Source: Bacteroidota bacterium
GTDB lineage: Bacteria; Bacteroidota; Bacteroidia; Bacteroidales; Tenuifilaceae
Assembly: GCA_029560875.1 (NCBI GenBank)
Contig: JAKQKB010000168.1
Location: forward strand, 62,001 to 126,000
Direction: 5' to 3'
Length of the DNA stretch: 64,000 bases
This document shows positions 17,603 through 26,757 of the stretch, in pieces (the first letter of the stretch is position 1; each line of letters starts with the position of its first letter). Under the pieces are notes generated by a model. It made no database searches and was not told where the DNA came from. It saw nothing but the letters and a program-made list of their open reading frames with translations. The position numbers were made by a program, and so were the translations under genes.

Positions 17603-18400
17603 CTATTCTTTATCAAACTGTTTAGCCTCTTCCCAAATAACATTCATTTGGTCGAGGGTCATATCCTTGAGCGATTGGCCTTGCTTAATGGTTTTTGACT
17701 CCAGGTAGTTGAATCGTTTCATAAACTTTCGGTTTGTGCGCTCCAAAGCAGTTTCGGGGTCGATATTAAAAAGCCTAGCCACATTGACCATAGAGAATAG
17801 AAAATCGCCAAATTCTTGCTCCATTTTTTCGGCGTTACCTTTTCTTATTTCAACTCTTAATTCCTCCATCTCCTCGGCAACTTTGTCCCAAACCTGATTC
17901 GGCTCTTCCCAATCGAATCCAACCGCACGCACCTTTTCCTGAATTCTATTTGCCTTAATAAGCGCGGGTAAAGATGAAGGAACTCCAGATAGAACGGTTT
18001 TGTTGCCGTCCTTTTCCTTGGTTTTTAGCATTTCCCAGTTTTGAATTACCTCATTGGTGTTGTTAACCTTAACATCGCCATAGATATGCGGATGTCGATA
18101 TATCAATTTTTTCGAAAGGCTGTTTATAACATCTACAATGTCGAAAGCTTTTTGCTCATCGGCTATTTTGGAGTAGAAAACAATATGAAGCAGAATATCA
18201 CCGAGTTCCTTTTGGATTGAGGCCAAATCGTTTTCAAGAATTCCTTCGGAAAGCTCGTATGTTTCTTCAATAGTCAGGGGACGAATGGTATCCATTGTTT
18301 GGCTTTTATCCCATGGGCATTTCTCGCGGAGTTCGTCCATAATATCCAACAACTTTCCAAATGCTTCAAGGGCTTCTTTCTTGCGTAAATCGTTATTCAT
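17603..18400 (-). CDS. mazG: MazG, nucleoside triphosphate pyrophosphohydrolase
   Basis: A 265-residue all-alpha NTP pyrophosphohydrolase that converts NTPs or dNTPs to monophosphates, cleaning the nucleotide pool. Two MazG repeats are visible: LREKCPWDKSQTMDTIRPLT with EETYEL and QKELGDILLHIVFYSKIA in the first, and WDKVAEEMEELRVEIRKGNA with EQEFGDFLFSMVNVARL in the second. Metal-binding E-x-x-E and E-x-x-D sets are complete. The length is that of the E. coli protein (263). It starts 10 nt after the SAM-hydrolase-like gene's stop, so the two are co-transcribed. Confidence 0.96.
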   Translation of the reverse strand: MNNDLRKKEALEAFGKLLDIMDELREKCPWDKSQTMDTIRPLTIEETYELSEGILENDLASIQKELGDILLHIVFYSKIADEQKAFDIVDVINSLSKKLIYRHPHIYGDVKVNNTNEVIQNWEMLKTKEKDGNKTVLSGVPSSLPALIKANRIQEKVRAVGFDWEEPNQVWDKVAEEMEELRVEIRKGNAEKMEQEFGDFLFSMVNVARLFNIDPETALERTNRKFMKRFNYLESKTIKQGQSLKDMTLDQMNVIWEEAKQFDKE

Positions 18401-18410
18401 TTCTTGTTTT

Positions 18411-19208
18411 TTAATTGTCGTGGAACTTTACCATAATGCTGGAGCCAACCTGTAGGGCGTGCATTTCGGCTGCAAAACCGTTATTTAGGGCAACTTCCAA
18501 TAGGTTTAGCGTGTTAAACAGGGCTAAAAGTTCACCTTCCTCCACATCGGAGTAGGTTTTAACGATTTCATCAATCCTGTAGTTGAAACTTTGAACGTAG
18601 ATTGTAAATCTACGCCCTTTGCCTACGCGTTCAAATAAATCGCGCGATATATTGGTTATTGCATTAAGGTAAGAATCAATAAAAATAACACTTCCAGTGA
18701 TAGTTGTATCATCAATGGCTGCTCTAAGCGGAATGCTCTGCTTGTAGTTCTCGGTGATAACAGCAATATCGTCGAGTTCAGAGTCACTAACCAACGCTTT
18801 AATTGCCGATGCCGCAGCATCGAGCGATGCAAAGCTGGAACTATCCTCGTAGGGAAACGAGAAAACCTTTTTGGGAGTATCCTTGGTAATTAAACCTAGA
18901 ATTCCATTGTCGGGAATAATCAAGTAATGATTTCGATACTCAAAAAGCAGCAACTGTTTGCCTTCGGTATTTTCAGTATTCACTAAACAAAGATGAATGG
19001 TACCCTGTGGAAAATTCTCGAAGCTGTGCTTAAGCACAAAGGCGGCATGCATATGGTCGAACGACGGAACTTTGTTGCTCAACTCAACAATATTTAAGTT
19101 TGGAGAAATGGAAAGCAATCGGCCAGTAAGCATTCCGATATAGTAATCGTGCCTGTTCCAGTCGGTTGTGAGAGTTATTATCTGAGTTTTTGAGTTACCG
19201 TTTTCCAT
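18411..19208 (-). CDS. SAM hydrolase/halogenase-fold (DUF62) protein with divergent active site
   Basis: About 265 residues of the DUF62 family (SAM hydroxide adenosyltransferases, fluorinase relatives), which split SAM with water or halide. Family features are LTTDWNRHDYYIGMLTG at the N-terminus, SFDHMHAAFVLKHSFENFPQ, GTIHLCLVN, and IIPDNGILGL, plus a C-terminal beta domain with IDSYLNAITNI. The usual V-D-P-G-V-G-T-x-R motif reads V-N-T-E-N-T-E-G-K here, so the catalytic Asp and Arg known from the archaeal enzyme seem replaced. I start at ATG 19208 because TACTTTTG (19226-19233) overlaps the alternative GTG. First gene of a unit with mazG. Confidence 0.82.
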   Translation of the reverse strand: MENGNSKTQIITLTTDWNRHDYYIGMLTGRLLSISPNLNIVELSNKVPSFDHMHAAFVLKHSFENFPQGTIHLCLVNTENTEGKQLLLFEYRNHYLIIPDNGILGLITKDTPKKVFSFPYEDSSSFASLDAAASAIKALVSDSELDDIAVITENYKQSIPLRAAIDDTTITGSVIFIDSYLNAITNISRDLFERVGKGRRFTIYVQSFNYRIDEIVKTYSDVEEGELLALFNTLNLLEVALNNGFAAEMHALQVGSSIMVKFHDN

Positions 19209-19225
19209 AATCGCAAAACCTACCA

Positions 19226-19233
19226 CAAAAGTA
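19226..19233 (-). promoter_or_regulatory. -7 promoter element TACTTTTG for the DUF62-mazG unit
   Basis: An exact TAnnTTTG match on the minus strand 17 nt before the chosen ATG at 19208. It covers the alternative GTG start codon, which makes that start unlikely. Confidence 0.4.
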
Positions 19234-19298
19234 ATAATAAAGTTGGAAGCGGGAAGTTCATAGATAAATGTAAAATGTAAAATGCAGAATGATTAGCC

Positions 19299-19345
19299 CT
19301 AAAGGAGTTTTATCAATAGCCCCGAGTTTTAACTCGGGGTTTAGT
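19299..19345. repeat. Intergenic palindrome CCCCGAGTT-TT-AACTCGGGG
   Basis: A perfect 9-bp stem at 19320-19339 within the sequence running from TAAAGGAGTTTTATC to TTTAGTG. It lies between two divergent promoters, where no terminator is needed, and the style resembles dispersed hairpin repeats of Bacteroidota. Not seen elsewhere in the window. Confidence 0.45.
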
Positions 19346-19432
19346 GTATGAAACCATATAACCATCAACAATAATGTCAATAAGTTTTTGATATTTAGTT
19401 TTTGCCCAATGCGTAAATCGCAGATGTTGAAT

Positions 19433-19440
19433 TATCTTTG
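19433..19440 (+). promoter_or_regulatory. -7 promoter element TATCTTTG for phoH-purC
   Basis: An exact TAnnTTTG match 16 nt before the phoH ATG. No TTTG box at the expected spacing. Confidence 0.4.
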
Positions 19441-19456
19441 TGCATATTTTTATTAG

Positions 19457-20476
19457 ATGACATCAAAAAAAACAGTGAGCGAAAGAATTATCCTAATTGA
19501 GGGTATCGACCCTTTAGTTCTTTACGGCGTTAATAACACACGCTACGATTCAATTGCACGTCATTTTCCAAAACTCAAACTAATTGCCCGTGGCAACGAA
19601 ATTAAGGCCATTGGCGATGATGATTTAATTGATGAGTTGGAGGATAAAATCAATAAAATGATTGATTTTCACCGAAAGTATGGCTACTTGACCGAAACGA
19701 ATATTCAGGATTTCCTTACCGATAATCTTGAGTCAATCAATCAGGCCGAGGAGGATGCTGCCGATGTGCTTGTATTTGGAAATCACGGAAAGGTTATAAA
19801 GGCAAGAACTGTAAATCAACGAAAATTAGTTGAGTTATATAGCGATAACGATTTGCTATTTGCTATCGGTCCTGCAGGTTCAGGTAAAACATATACAGCC
19901 ATAGCCCTTGCAGTTCGGGCATTAAGGAATAAGGAGGTTAAGCGTATCATTCTTACGCGTCCTGCTGTTGAGGCTGGTGAGCGCTTGGGCTTTCTACCCG
20001 GCGATATGAAGGAGAAACTCGACCCTTACCTACAGCCCCTTTACGATGCCCTGCACGATATGATTCCGGCAAAAAAATTGGTTGAATTTATGGAGGATGG
20101 AACTGTGCAAATTGCACCGTTGGCTTTTATGCGAGGCCGTACGCTCGACAATGCTTTTGTAATTTTGGACGAAGCTCAGAATACAACAATTAGCCAGATG
20201 AAGATGTTTCTTACCCGTATGGGTAAAAGCGCAAAATTTGTTGTAACTGGCGATTTAACCCAGATAGATTTACCCCGGAAAGAGGATTCAGGGCTTGTAA
20301 AAACTATAAAAATCCTTGATGGAATAAGCGATATTGCAGTTATTAACTTTGATGTACGCGATATTATTCGCCATAAACTTGTAAAATATATTGTGAATGC
20401 ATTTGACAAGGATGCAGAGGAAAAACAACACCGACAAAACAGCAATCAAAATAATAATCAATCAACCTTAGAGTAG
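19457..20476 (+). CDS. PhoH-family ATPase
   Basis: A 339-residue cytoplasmic P-loop ATPase of the PhoH/PhoL class. The N-terminal region carries a KH-like segment (about 20-100), then Walker A GPAGSGKT at 138-145, [20 protein letters not shown] (the PhoH signature), Walker [14 protein letters not shown], and [17 protein letters not shown], a helicase-like sensor. PhoL proteins are linked to RNA metabolism and ribosome or stress functions in other bacteria; the biochemical role is still loosely defined. purC starts 2 nt after its stop, so they form one transcript. Confidence 0.95.
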   Translation: MTSKKTVSERIILIEGIDPLVLYGVNNTRYDSIARHFPKLKLIARGNEIKAIGDDDLIDELEDKINKMIDFHRKYGYLTETNIQDFLTDNLESINQAEEDAADVLVFGNHGKVIKARTVNQRKLVELYSDNDLLFAIGPAGSGKTYTAIALAVRALRNKEVKRIILTRPAVEAGERLGFLPGDMKEKLDPYLQPLYDALHDMIPAKKLVEFMEDGTVQIAPLAFMRGRTLDNAFVILDEAQNTTISQMKMFLTRMGKSAKFVVTGDLTQIDLPRKEDSGLVKTIKILDGISDIAVINFDVRDIIRHKLVKYIVNAFDKDAEEKQHRQNSNQNNNQSTLE

Positions 20477-20478
20477 TT

Positions 20479-21423
20479 ATGGAAAAAGCTATTGTTCGCA
20501 CCGATTTCAACTTCCCTGGCCAAACAGGGGTTTACCACGGAAAAGTTCGCGATGTGTACAACATCAAGAACGAATTTTTGGCAATGGTTGTGTCAGACCG
20601 AATTTCTGCTTTCGATGTAGTGCTTCCCAAGGGAATTCCTTACAAGGGACAGGTGCTTAATCAAATTGCATCAAAGTTTTTGGATGCAACATCCGACATT
20701 GTTCCCAACTGGAAAATTGCGACTCCAGACCCTATGGTAACAATTGGTCATATGTGCGAGCCATTTAAGGTGGAAATGGTGGTTCGTGGATACTTAACTG
20801 GTCATGCTTGGCGAGAGTATAAATCTGGCAAACGTAATATTTGTGGAGAGTCCATGCCTGAAGGTATGAAGGAACATCAGAAATTTCTAAAGCCACTTAT
20901 TACGCCTACCACAAAGGCATCGGAGGGTCACGATGAGGATATCTCAAAGGCAGATATTATCAGAACAGGATTGGTTAGCAAGGAGGATTACGAGCAGTTG
21001 GAGAAGTACACCCTTGCACTTTTTGAGCGCGGAACTCAAATGGCCGCAAAAATGGGACTTATTTTAGTTGACACTAAGTATGAGTTTGGAAAGAAGGATG
21101 GAAAAATCTATCTAATTGACGAGATTCATACTCCCGACTCATCGCGCTATTTCTATGCCGAAGGGTATGAGGAGCGCTTGGCAAAAGGCGAAGACCAACG
21201 CCAACTATCCAAGGAATTTGTACGTGAGTGGTTAATGGCAAATGGTTTCCAAGGTAAGGATGGCCAAAAGGTTCCTGAGATGACAGATGCTTTTGTAAAT
21301 CAGGTTACCGACCGTTACATTGAACTTTACGAACACATTACAGGCGATAAGTTTCAAAAAGCAGAGGGAACCGATGTTTTGAAACGTATTGAGCAGAATA
21401 TTTCGAATTTCCTTAATAAGTAA
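20479..21423 (+). CDS. purC: PurC, phosphoribosylaminoimidazole-succinocarboxamide synthase
   Basis: A 314-residue SAICAR synthase: it joins CAIR and aspartate with ATP in de novo purine synthesis. The N-terminal lobe has GKVRDVYNI (ATP-binding) and [20 protein letters not shown]; the centre has [19 protein letters not shown]; later come [21 protein letters not shown] and [13 protein letters not shown], which bind substrate and metal. The length matches the longer (about 310 aa) PurC type rather than the 240-aa E. coli type. It follows phoH by 2 nt and ends at a strong terminator. Confidence 0.97.
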   Translation: MEKAIVRTDFNFPGQTGVYHGKVRDVYNIKNEFLAMVVSDRISAFDVVLPKGIPYKGQVLNQIASKFLDATSDIVPNWKIATPDPMVTIGHMCEPFKVEMVVRGYLTGHAWREYKSGKRNICGESMPEGMKEHQKFLKPLITPTTKASEGHDEDISKADIIRTGLVSKEDYEQLEKYTLALFERGTQMAAKMGLILVDTKYEFGKKDGKIYLIDEIHTPDSSRYFYAEGYEERLAKGEDQRQLSKEFVREWLMANGFQGKDGQKVPEMTDAFVNQVTDRYIELYEHITGDKFQKAEGTDVLKRIEQNISNFLNK

Positions 21424-21431
21424 TAATATCA

Positions 21432-21464
21432 ATCCCCTCAAGGGTTTCGAACCCTTGAGGGGAT
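21432..21464. terminator. Strong bidirectional hairpin between purC and the helicase gene
   Basis: ATCCCCTCAAGGGTT and AACCCTTGAGGGGAT form a perfect 15-bp stem with a 3-nt loop. It lies between convergent 3' ends. A T-tract is missing, so termination strength is uncertain, but position and stem length favour this role. Confidence 0.6.
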
Positions 21465-21471
21465 ATCTACA

Positions 21472-24357
21472 TTACTCTATCAATTCCATTATCACATCCT
21501 TATCCGCCAATTTCAAGGGATTATTCGTATCAATGAATAGTTGTGCCAGATGCTCTTTTTTGGCCTGAAGTTTAAGGATTTTCTCTTCTACAGTATTTAT
21601 TGAGATAAAGCGGTAAACAAATACATTTTTCTGTTGACCAATCCTGTGGGCGCGCGATGTGGCTTGCATTTCGGCTGCAGGGTTCCACCAGGGGTCGAGT
21701 ATGAAAACGTAATCAGCAGCGGTAAGATTTAATCCAACACCACCTGCTTTGAGCGAAATTAGGAAAACTTGTTTCGCAGGATTGCTCTGGAATTCTTCAA
21801 CAATTTTTCCTCGGTTAGCTGTTTCTCCGGTAAGCATTTCGTAGCCAATATTTGCTTGTTTCAAGTATACTTCAACCTGCTCAAGATGCTTTACAAACGA
21901 TGAGAACACAAGTATTTTATGCTTTTCGGCAATAATATTCTCAATGCTGCGGGTTACCTCATCGAATTTGCCAGAATCCAATGTTGCATAGTCATCCAGT
22001 AGTGCAGGATGATTTGCGATTTGGCGTAAACGCATCAATCCTGTAAGTATTGATATAGACGATTTCTCTACTCCAGCCTGCTCAATACTTTCGATAATAG
22101 AGTTGCGAATCATCGATTTCTCCTTTTCGTAAACTTCCTGCTGCGCATCGGACATATCGCAGTAGATAATTTGCTCGGTCAGCGGAGGCAAGTCCTTGGC
22201 AACCTGCTCCTTGGTTCTACGCAGGATTAGCGGTTCAATTATGTGTTTTAGCTGCCTTTCCTTTTCGGTATCGGCACTTTTCTCTATTGGAATGATATAC
22301 TCATCGCGGAACGACTTTAAGCTACCCAGCATTCCTCTGTTTAGGAAATTTAACTGCGACCAAAGGTCGCTAAGCGAGTTCTCAATTGGTGTTCCGCTTA
22401 ATGTTAGGTAATGATTAGCCTTTAAAAGAAGAACCGAACGGTATATTTTGGAGAATGGATTCTTTATGGTTTGACTTTCGTCCAGAATCACATAGTTGAA
22501 CTTCAAATCCTTGAAAAAATCCATATCGTTGCGAATTATTCCGTAGGTTGTAATTACAATATCGTACTTCTGAAGTAACGATGCTGATTTTGTCCGCTGA
22601 GCACCAGTGTAAACAAATACGTTCTGGTCTGGAGTAAACCTATTGGCCTCTTTTAGCCAGTTATGAACTAGTGAAGTTGGGACAACAATCAACGATGTTT
22701 TGATATTTTTATCAGGATGATTACTTGCAAACTGAAGCATAGCCAGAGTTTGAAGGGTTTTACCTAGACCCATATCGTCGGCTAAGCAACCATTCATTGC
22801 ATTCTGGTAAAGTAAATTTAGCCAACAGTACCCCTGTACCTGATAATCGCGAAGCGTTGCATTAAGGTTATGCGGAATACTTACACCCTCAATTTGTGAC
22901 TGACTGAACTTTGTGTTAAGCGCTTTTGCCTCAGGAGCATCAATCTGATTATCGACAAGTATATTGAATAGCGATTTTGACACTTTCAACTTCTCGTCGG
23001 ACTCTTTTCCCATTAGGAATAGCGGTTTGAACTTGGTAAACCAAATCTCTGGGAGCACAAATATCTGTGCGTTAGGTAACACAAACTCTCTATTCCCTTT
23101 AACAATATGCTTTTTAAGGTAAATGAAGGGTATCTCAAAGTCGCCAAGTTTAACTCGCCCATAAAGGTCGAACCAATCCTCTTCCGATTTTGCCGATAAA
23201 TCGAGATGAAATGTTTTAAGGTAAAAGTCTCTGTTTATGTATGCTTGTTTAATGGCAATTCCTGAACTTTCGAGTTTTTCGCTATTGGTATTAATCCACT
23301 CCACAAGGATATGAAGCGTATCGGTGCTCTTGACATCAACCTCGGTGGGAATGAACTCGGCATCGCTTACTTTCTTTAATTGCAACTGATTTACAAGTGT
23401 ATTCACAATGGATTTTTCCCATGCTTCATTCCTGCTAAATTTGGTAAAGGTGTAATTTCCATCGTCCAACTTTAGGTAAACCTCGTTCGCCAAACTTGCA
23501 TTTGCTAAGTAGGTTCTATTATTGTACTGGTAGTTCAATGTTAAGCAAGCGCCACCAATCAAACGCTCCTCCAAGGTTAAAAACGCCTTTCCATCGACCT
23601 TTTCCTCAACAATATCAAACCCAACAGCCTCAACCAGTTGATTCCTTATTGTGCTTAGCACAAAGGTTTCCATATACTTTTGCTCGGCTGTTTTAGGAAT
23701 TGTGATGTGACTTTTGTTCACAAATGGGCTTAGTTTCTTACCATCAATCCCATTAAAGCGGTAAATTTTGTTTCCAATTCTAACAATACAGGGCTCGTTG
23801 GTAATAACCTCGCTATTTCCTATCTCTATTTTAATTTTCTTGCCGTTGCACGATGCTGATATAGAGTACTTAAACTCATTGGCATTTCTTTCGAATCGGA
23901 ATAACGGTTGTGCAATCTCAAGTTCGATATTCAGTTTTCGCTCCGAGTAAAGCGAGTTTGCATTTTTATCTCTGATAAATATTGGAACATCAGTGTTTGC
24001 TGCAATATCAATACATTTTGCAATCCTCCGCTCAATGTAACTTCTAATATATTGGCTCAACTGCTCATCTTTGGATAGTGACGATAAAAAATCCACCACC
24101 GATTTTGCATTCTTTGCAAAATGCTTTTGCAAGGCCTTCTCTGTAATATCGTTTAAATGCTTGATAATCTCCTTGTGATTATCGGCAAGCTTTGTTTCAT
24201 TTTTAGCCAAACTTTCCGCCAACAGGTTCTCCTTTATTTGGAATATATCGCTGCTGTCCGATTCCATAATAAAGTGTGCGCCAAGCATCAAGCCTAACTG
24301 CCTGTGTGGCTGAATAGTTAGTGCAAAAATCGGAGTTATAGTCGAATCAAAAGGCAT
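21472..24357 (-). CDS. SNF2-family DEAD/DEAH-like helicase
   Basis: A 961-residue Swi2/Snf2 ATPase. The N-terminal half (about 1-490) is a divergent region rich in beta and helix as in bacterial SNF2 proteins. The motor has NLNATLRDYQVQGYCWL, Walker A ADDMGLGKTLQTL (about 526-538), motif II as DESQ (about 626; usually DEAH or DEAQ), SGTPIENSLSDLWSQLNFL, and in the second lobe SLKAGGVGLNLTAADYVFIL, DPWWNPAAEMQA and RAHRIGQQKNVFVYR. These translocate on DNA to remodel protein-DNA complexes, possibly aiding RNA polymerase recycling as RapA does. Single gene facing purC. Confidence 0.94.
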   Translation of the reverse strand: MPFDSTITPIFALTIQPHRQLGLMLGAHFIMESDSSDIFQIKENLLAESLAKNETKLADNHKEIIKHLNDITEKALQKHFAKNAKSVVDFLSSLSKDEQLSQYIRSYIERRIAKCIDIAANTDVPIFIRDKNANSLYSERKLNIELEIAQPLFRFERNANEFKYSISASCNGKKIKIEIGNSEVITNEPCIVRIGNKIYRFNGIDGKKLSPFVNKSHITIPKTAEQKYMETFVLSTIRNQLVEAVGFDIVEEKVDGKAFLTLEERLIGGACLTLNYQYNNRTYLANASLANEVYLKLDDGNYTFTKFSRNEAWEKSIVNTLVNQLQLKKVSDAEFIPTEVDVKSTDTLHILVEWINTNSEKLESSGIAIKQAYINRDFYLKTFHLDLSAKSEEDWFDLYGRVKLGDFEIPFIYLKKHIVKGNREFVLPNAQIFVLPEIWFTKFKPLFLMGKESDEKLKVSKSLFNILVDNQIDAPEAKALNTKFSQSQIEGVSIPHNLNATLRDYQVQGYCWLNLLYQNAMNGCLADDMGLGKTLQTLAMLQFASNHPDKNIKTSLIVVPTSLVHNWLKEANRFTPDQNVFVYTGAQRTKSASLLQKYDIVITTYGIIRNDMDFFKDLKFNYVILDESQTIKNPFSKIYRSVLLLKANHYLTLSGTPIENSLSDLWSQLNFLNRGMLGSLKSFRDEYIIPIEKSADTEKERQLKHIIEPLILRRTKEQVAKDLPPLTEQIIYCDMSDAQQEVYEKEKSMIRNSIIESIEQAGVEKSSISILTGLMRLRQIANHPALLDDYATLDSGKFDEVTRSIENIIAEKHKILVFSSFVKHLEQVEVYLKQANIGYEMLTGETANRGKIVEEFQSNPAKQVFLISLKAGGVGLNLTAADYVFILDPWWNPAAEMQATSRAHRIGQQKNVFVYRFISINTVEEKILKLQAKKEHLAQLFIDTNNPLKLADKDVIMELIE

Positions 24358-24518
24358 CTGCTAAAAATTTTGCGCAATGTTAGTAATTTGAAAAATTAAT
24401 TCAAGCCTTGCGCTAAATCTATTTTTTAATGAATTATATTTAAAAGATAATCAGGGGGATAGTTCCATTTTTACAAAATTTGACAGAACGGCATTGCCTT
24501 TGATACAATACTAATGAG

Positions 24519-24526
24519 TATTTTTG
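24519..24526 (+). promoter_or_regulatory. -7 promoter element TATTTTTG for the LysM gene
   Basis: Matches TAnnTTTG, 28 nt before the ATG. An ATTG box lies 22 nt upstream, slightly beyond the ideal spacing. Confidence 0.35.
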
Positions 24527-24554
24527 TATTTTCATATTTTATAAATTACAAATA

Positions 24555-26441
24555 ATGAAGCAGATAGTTGTTTTTTTAGTTGCTATTTTAGCGTTCTCGT
24601 CAGTTGTGGCGCAGGAATCAGTAGTACAACGTTCAAACGATAAGGTTAAAATTGAAGGGAAAACCTACTATATCCATATCGTGAAAAGTGGAGAAACACT
24701 ATATGCCATAAGCAAAGCATACGATATTTCCCAATCCGAAATAGCCACTAACAACCCCGATATTTATGCTGGATTAAAGGTTGGTCAGGCCTTAAAGATT
24801 CCTAAAAAGTCCAATGAAGTTGAAAGCGATGAGAATTATTTTTATCACATCGTTAAGAAAAAGGAAACTCTTTTTGGTATTTCCAGGCAGTACAATGTTA
24901 GTGTAGATGATATAATTAAGATAAACCCTGAGGTAAAGGACGGTTTACAGCAAAGTCAAACAATAAGAATTCCGAAAGTTAAAATGGAGGAACATTCCGA
25001 GAAACCCGCTTCCGATACCCTTTCATTCATAATTCACCAGGTGCAACCCAAGGAGGGCTTGTTTGCTATATCGCGCAAGTATGGTGTAGATGCCAAGGAG
25101 ATTGAGTTTTACAACAAGGAACTCTTAGCGGATGGAGTTAAATTGGGTACATCATTGCGTATTCCCATTAAACCAAGGGTTGATTCTACCACAGTTGTAA
25201 CGCCTAATGTAGTTGTTCCAACAAAAACCACAGATGCCATAGCTGAGGTTGTGAGTCCTTGCAAAAGCGATTTTGTTTACAACGGCCAACCTTTCAATAT
25301 TGCCTTATTACTTCCATTTACTCAGGAGGAAGCTGGGGCATACGAAAGCGCTATAGAGGAAACCGTAGAGCAGCAACTCGATTCAAAACCTAAGAATAAG
25401 GAACGCGCTAAAAAAGGCTTATCGCAGGTAACTCAAGCATCGTTGGAATTCTACGAAGGATTCCTTATTGCTGTCGACTCAATGAAGAAGTCAGGAGTTT
25501 CCATAAACCTTTCGGTATTTGATACAAAGCGCAAACAGACAGAGGTCGAAAGTATAATCCACAAAGGATTAGCAGGTAAAACCGATTTAATTGTAGGTTC
25601 ATTTATTATCGACGACCTTAAACCTTTGGCTACTTTTGCTGCAGAGAATAAGATTAATATGGTTTCTCCTTTGTATAATGGACCAACCAATCTTCCTTCG
25701 AGCTCAAACATTATCTCAGTTAATCAATCGTTCCGTAAGCAACTAGAGATTTTCATAAATAATTTCAAGTTTGAGGATACCTGCCGCTACATTGTTGTTT
25801 ACGATAAGGAAAATTTATACTCATCAACCATAAAATTGTTCGACTCCTTGCTAAACACTAGGGTGCAGGATACAAATAGAATTCAAAAGGTTTACCATCA
25901 AACGGCCGTAAGTAAATCCATTGATGTTCAGGAGTCGTTGGTTAAGGTACTGACAAATGATAAGCAGAATGTGGTAATTATTCCATCGGAGGATGAACCT
26001 TTTGTATCTGAATTTTTGGGACACCTTTATGGTGTAAAATCGTTCTACAACTTAAGAACCACTGTTTACGGTCCTGCTCGTTGGCAGAAGATGAAGAATA
26101 TTCCTACCGACTATTTCTATAAATTAAACCTTAACATTTTCACTCCGTTTTTTGTGGATTACACCAGAACCGATGTTAAAAACTTTATTGTTGAGTATCG
26201 TAATTTATACAGGTCAGAGCCCACACAGTACTCATATTTAGGCTACGATGTTGGGTTATACTTTATTTCTGCAATGAAAAATTACGGCGTTAATTTTAAC
26301 GAGTGCCTGAATAGTTATAGGACTAACTTGCTGCAATCCGAATTCTGGTTTAAGGAATCACGCCCTAGCGCATTAATTCAAAATCATCAACAATTTATTA
26401 TTAACTACAATAGTAATTTTGAGGTTTTAAGAATAAAATAA
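24555..26441 (+). CDS. Secreted LysM protein with periplasmic-binding-protein-like domain
   Basis: A 628-residue exported protein. Signal peptide MKQIVVFLVAILAFSSVVAQ, then three LysM modules at about 40-83, 97-140 and 157-202 (each H-x-V plus G-E-T-L-[YF]-x-I-S and ending L-x-I-P), which bind peptidoglycan glycan. Residues about 250-628 (FNIALLLPFTQEE to the end) fit a type 1 periplasmic-binding fold, as in LppC/LpoA-like or amino-acid ABC receptor families. By analogy it may sense or regulate cell-wall synthesis, but no partner is adjacent. Such LysM-binding-fold fusions are common in Bacteroidota. Confidence 0.9.
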   Translation: MKQIVVFLVAILAFSSVVAQESVVQRSNDKVKIEGKTYYIHIVKSGETLYAISKAYDISQSEIATNNPDIYAGLKVGQALKIPKKSNEVESDENYFYHIVKKKETLFGISRQYNVSVDDIIKINPEVKDGLQQSQTIRIPKVKMEEHSEKPASDTLSFIIHQVQPKEGLFAISRKYGVDAKEIEFYNKELLADGVKLGTSLRIPIKPRVDSTTVVTPNVVVPTKTTDAIAEVVSPCKSDFVYNGQPFNIALLLPFTQEEAGAYESAIEETVEQQLDSKPKNKERAKKGLSQVTQASLEFYEGFLIAVDSMKKSGVSINLSVFDTKRKQTEVESIIHKGLAGKTDLIVGSFIIDDLKPLATFAAENKINMVSPLYNGPTNLPSSSNIISVNQSFRKQLEIFINNFKFEDTCRYIVVYDKENLYSSTIKLFDSLLNTRVQDTNRIQKVYHQTAVSKSIDVQESLVKVLTNDKQNVVIIPSEDEPFVSEFLGHLYGVKSFYNLRTTVYGPARWQKMKNIPTDYFYKLNLNIFTPFFVDYTRTDVKNFIVEYRNLYRSEPTQYSYLGYDVGLYFISAMKNYGVNFNECLNSYRTNLLQSEFWFKESRPSALIQNHQQFIINYNSNFEVLRIK

Positions 26442-26463
26442 GCCGCAATTTATAGCGAAACAT

Positions 26464-26649
26464 CTAGAAAAGTTGAGGATAATCCTCAATTGACAATCCT
26501 ATATCCTTTTGGTTATTAATTGGGTAGGATTCAATTTCACCATTTTTTCCCAAGGTAAAGATAAGCAACACTTTGTGAGTTGATACTCCCAATGATGTTA
26601 AACATACTATTTTAATCGTTTTGGTATGACAAAAGTCATAATTTTGTGT
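26464..26649 (-). other. Possible gene remnant or very small gene (no ATG)
   Basis: Between the LysM gene and pckA (316 nt) the minus strand is open for 61 codons, ending at TAG (26464-26466). The reading KVLLIFTLGKNGEIESYP, then NNQKDIGLSIEDYPQLF looks protein-like and compositionally similar to the neighbours. There is no ATG; only TTG or ATT could serve as start. It might be the 3' end of a lost gene or chance. I see nothing else coding in the gap. Confidence 0.25.
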
Positions 26650-26668
26650 TTACAATAAGTCGATATAA

Positions 26669-26700
26669 AGTCCTATAAATCAATAGGATTTTTGTTTTTT
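26669..26700 (+). terminator. Weak hairpin with T-tract before the pckA promoter
   Basis: AGTCCTAT and ATAGGATT flank a 6-nt loop and are followed by TTTTTGTTTTTT. It has terminator form but lies about 230 nt after the LysM stop and overlaps the pckA -33 box, so it could also affect pckA expression. Confidence 0.35.
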
Positions 26701-26722
26701 AATTGTGAAAAAGATAAATTTG
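26691..26722 (+). promoter_or_regulatory. Promoter of pckA
   Basis: TTTG (26691-26694), a 20-nt spacer and TAAATTTG (26715-26722) match the Bacteroidota consensus at both boxes; the ATG follows 35 nt later. Confidence 0.65.
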
Positions 26723-26757
26723 ACAATAATAACCAACTATAACCCAAAATTCTAAGT

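Noticed and set aside
21432-21464. tRNA-like GGGTTTCGAACCC arm
   Set aside because: It is part of a perfect 15-bp hairpin between convergent genes; no acceptor or anticodon arms exist around it.
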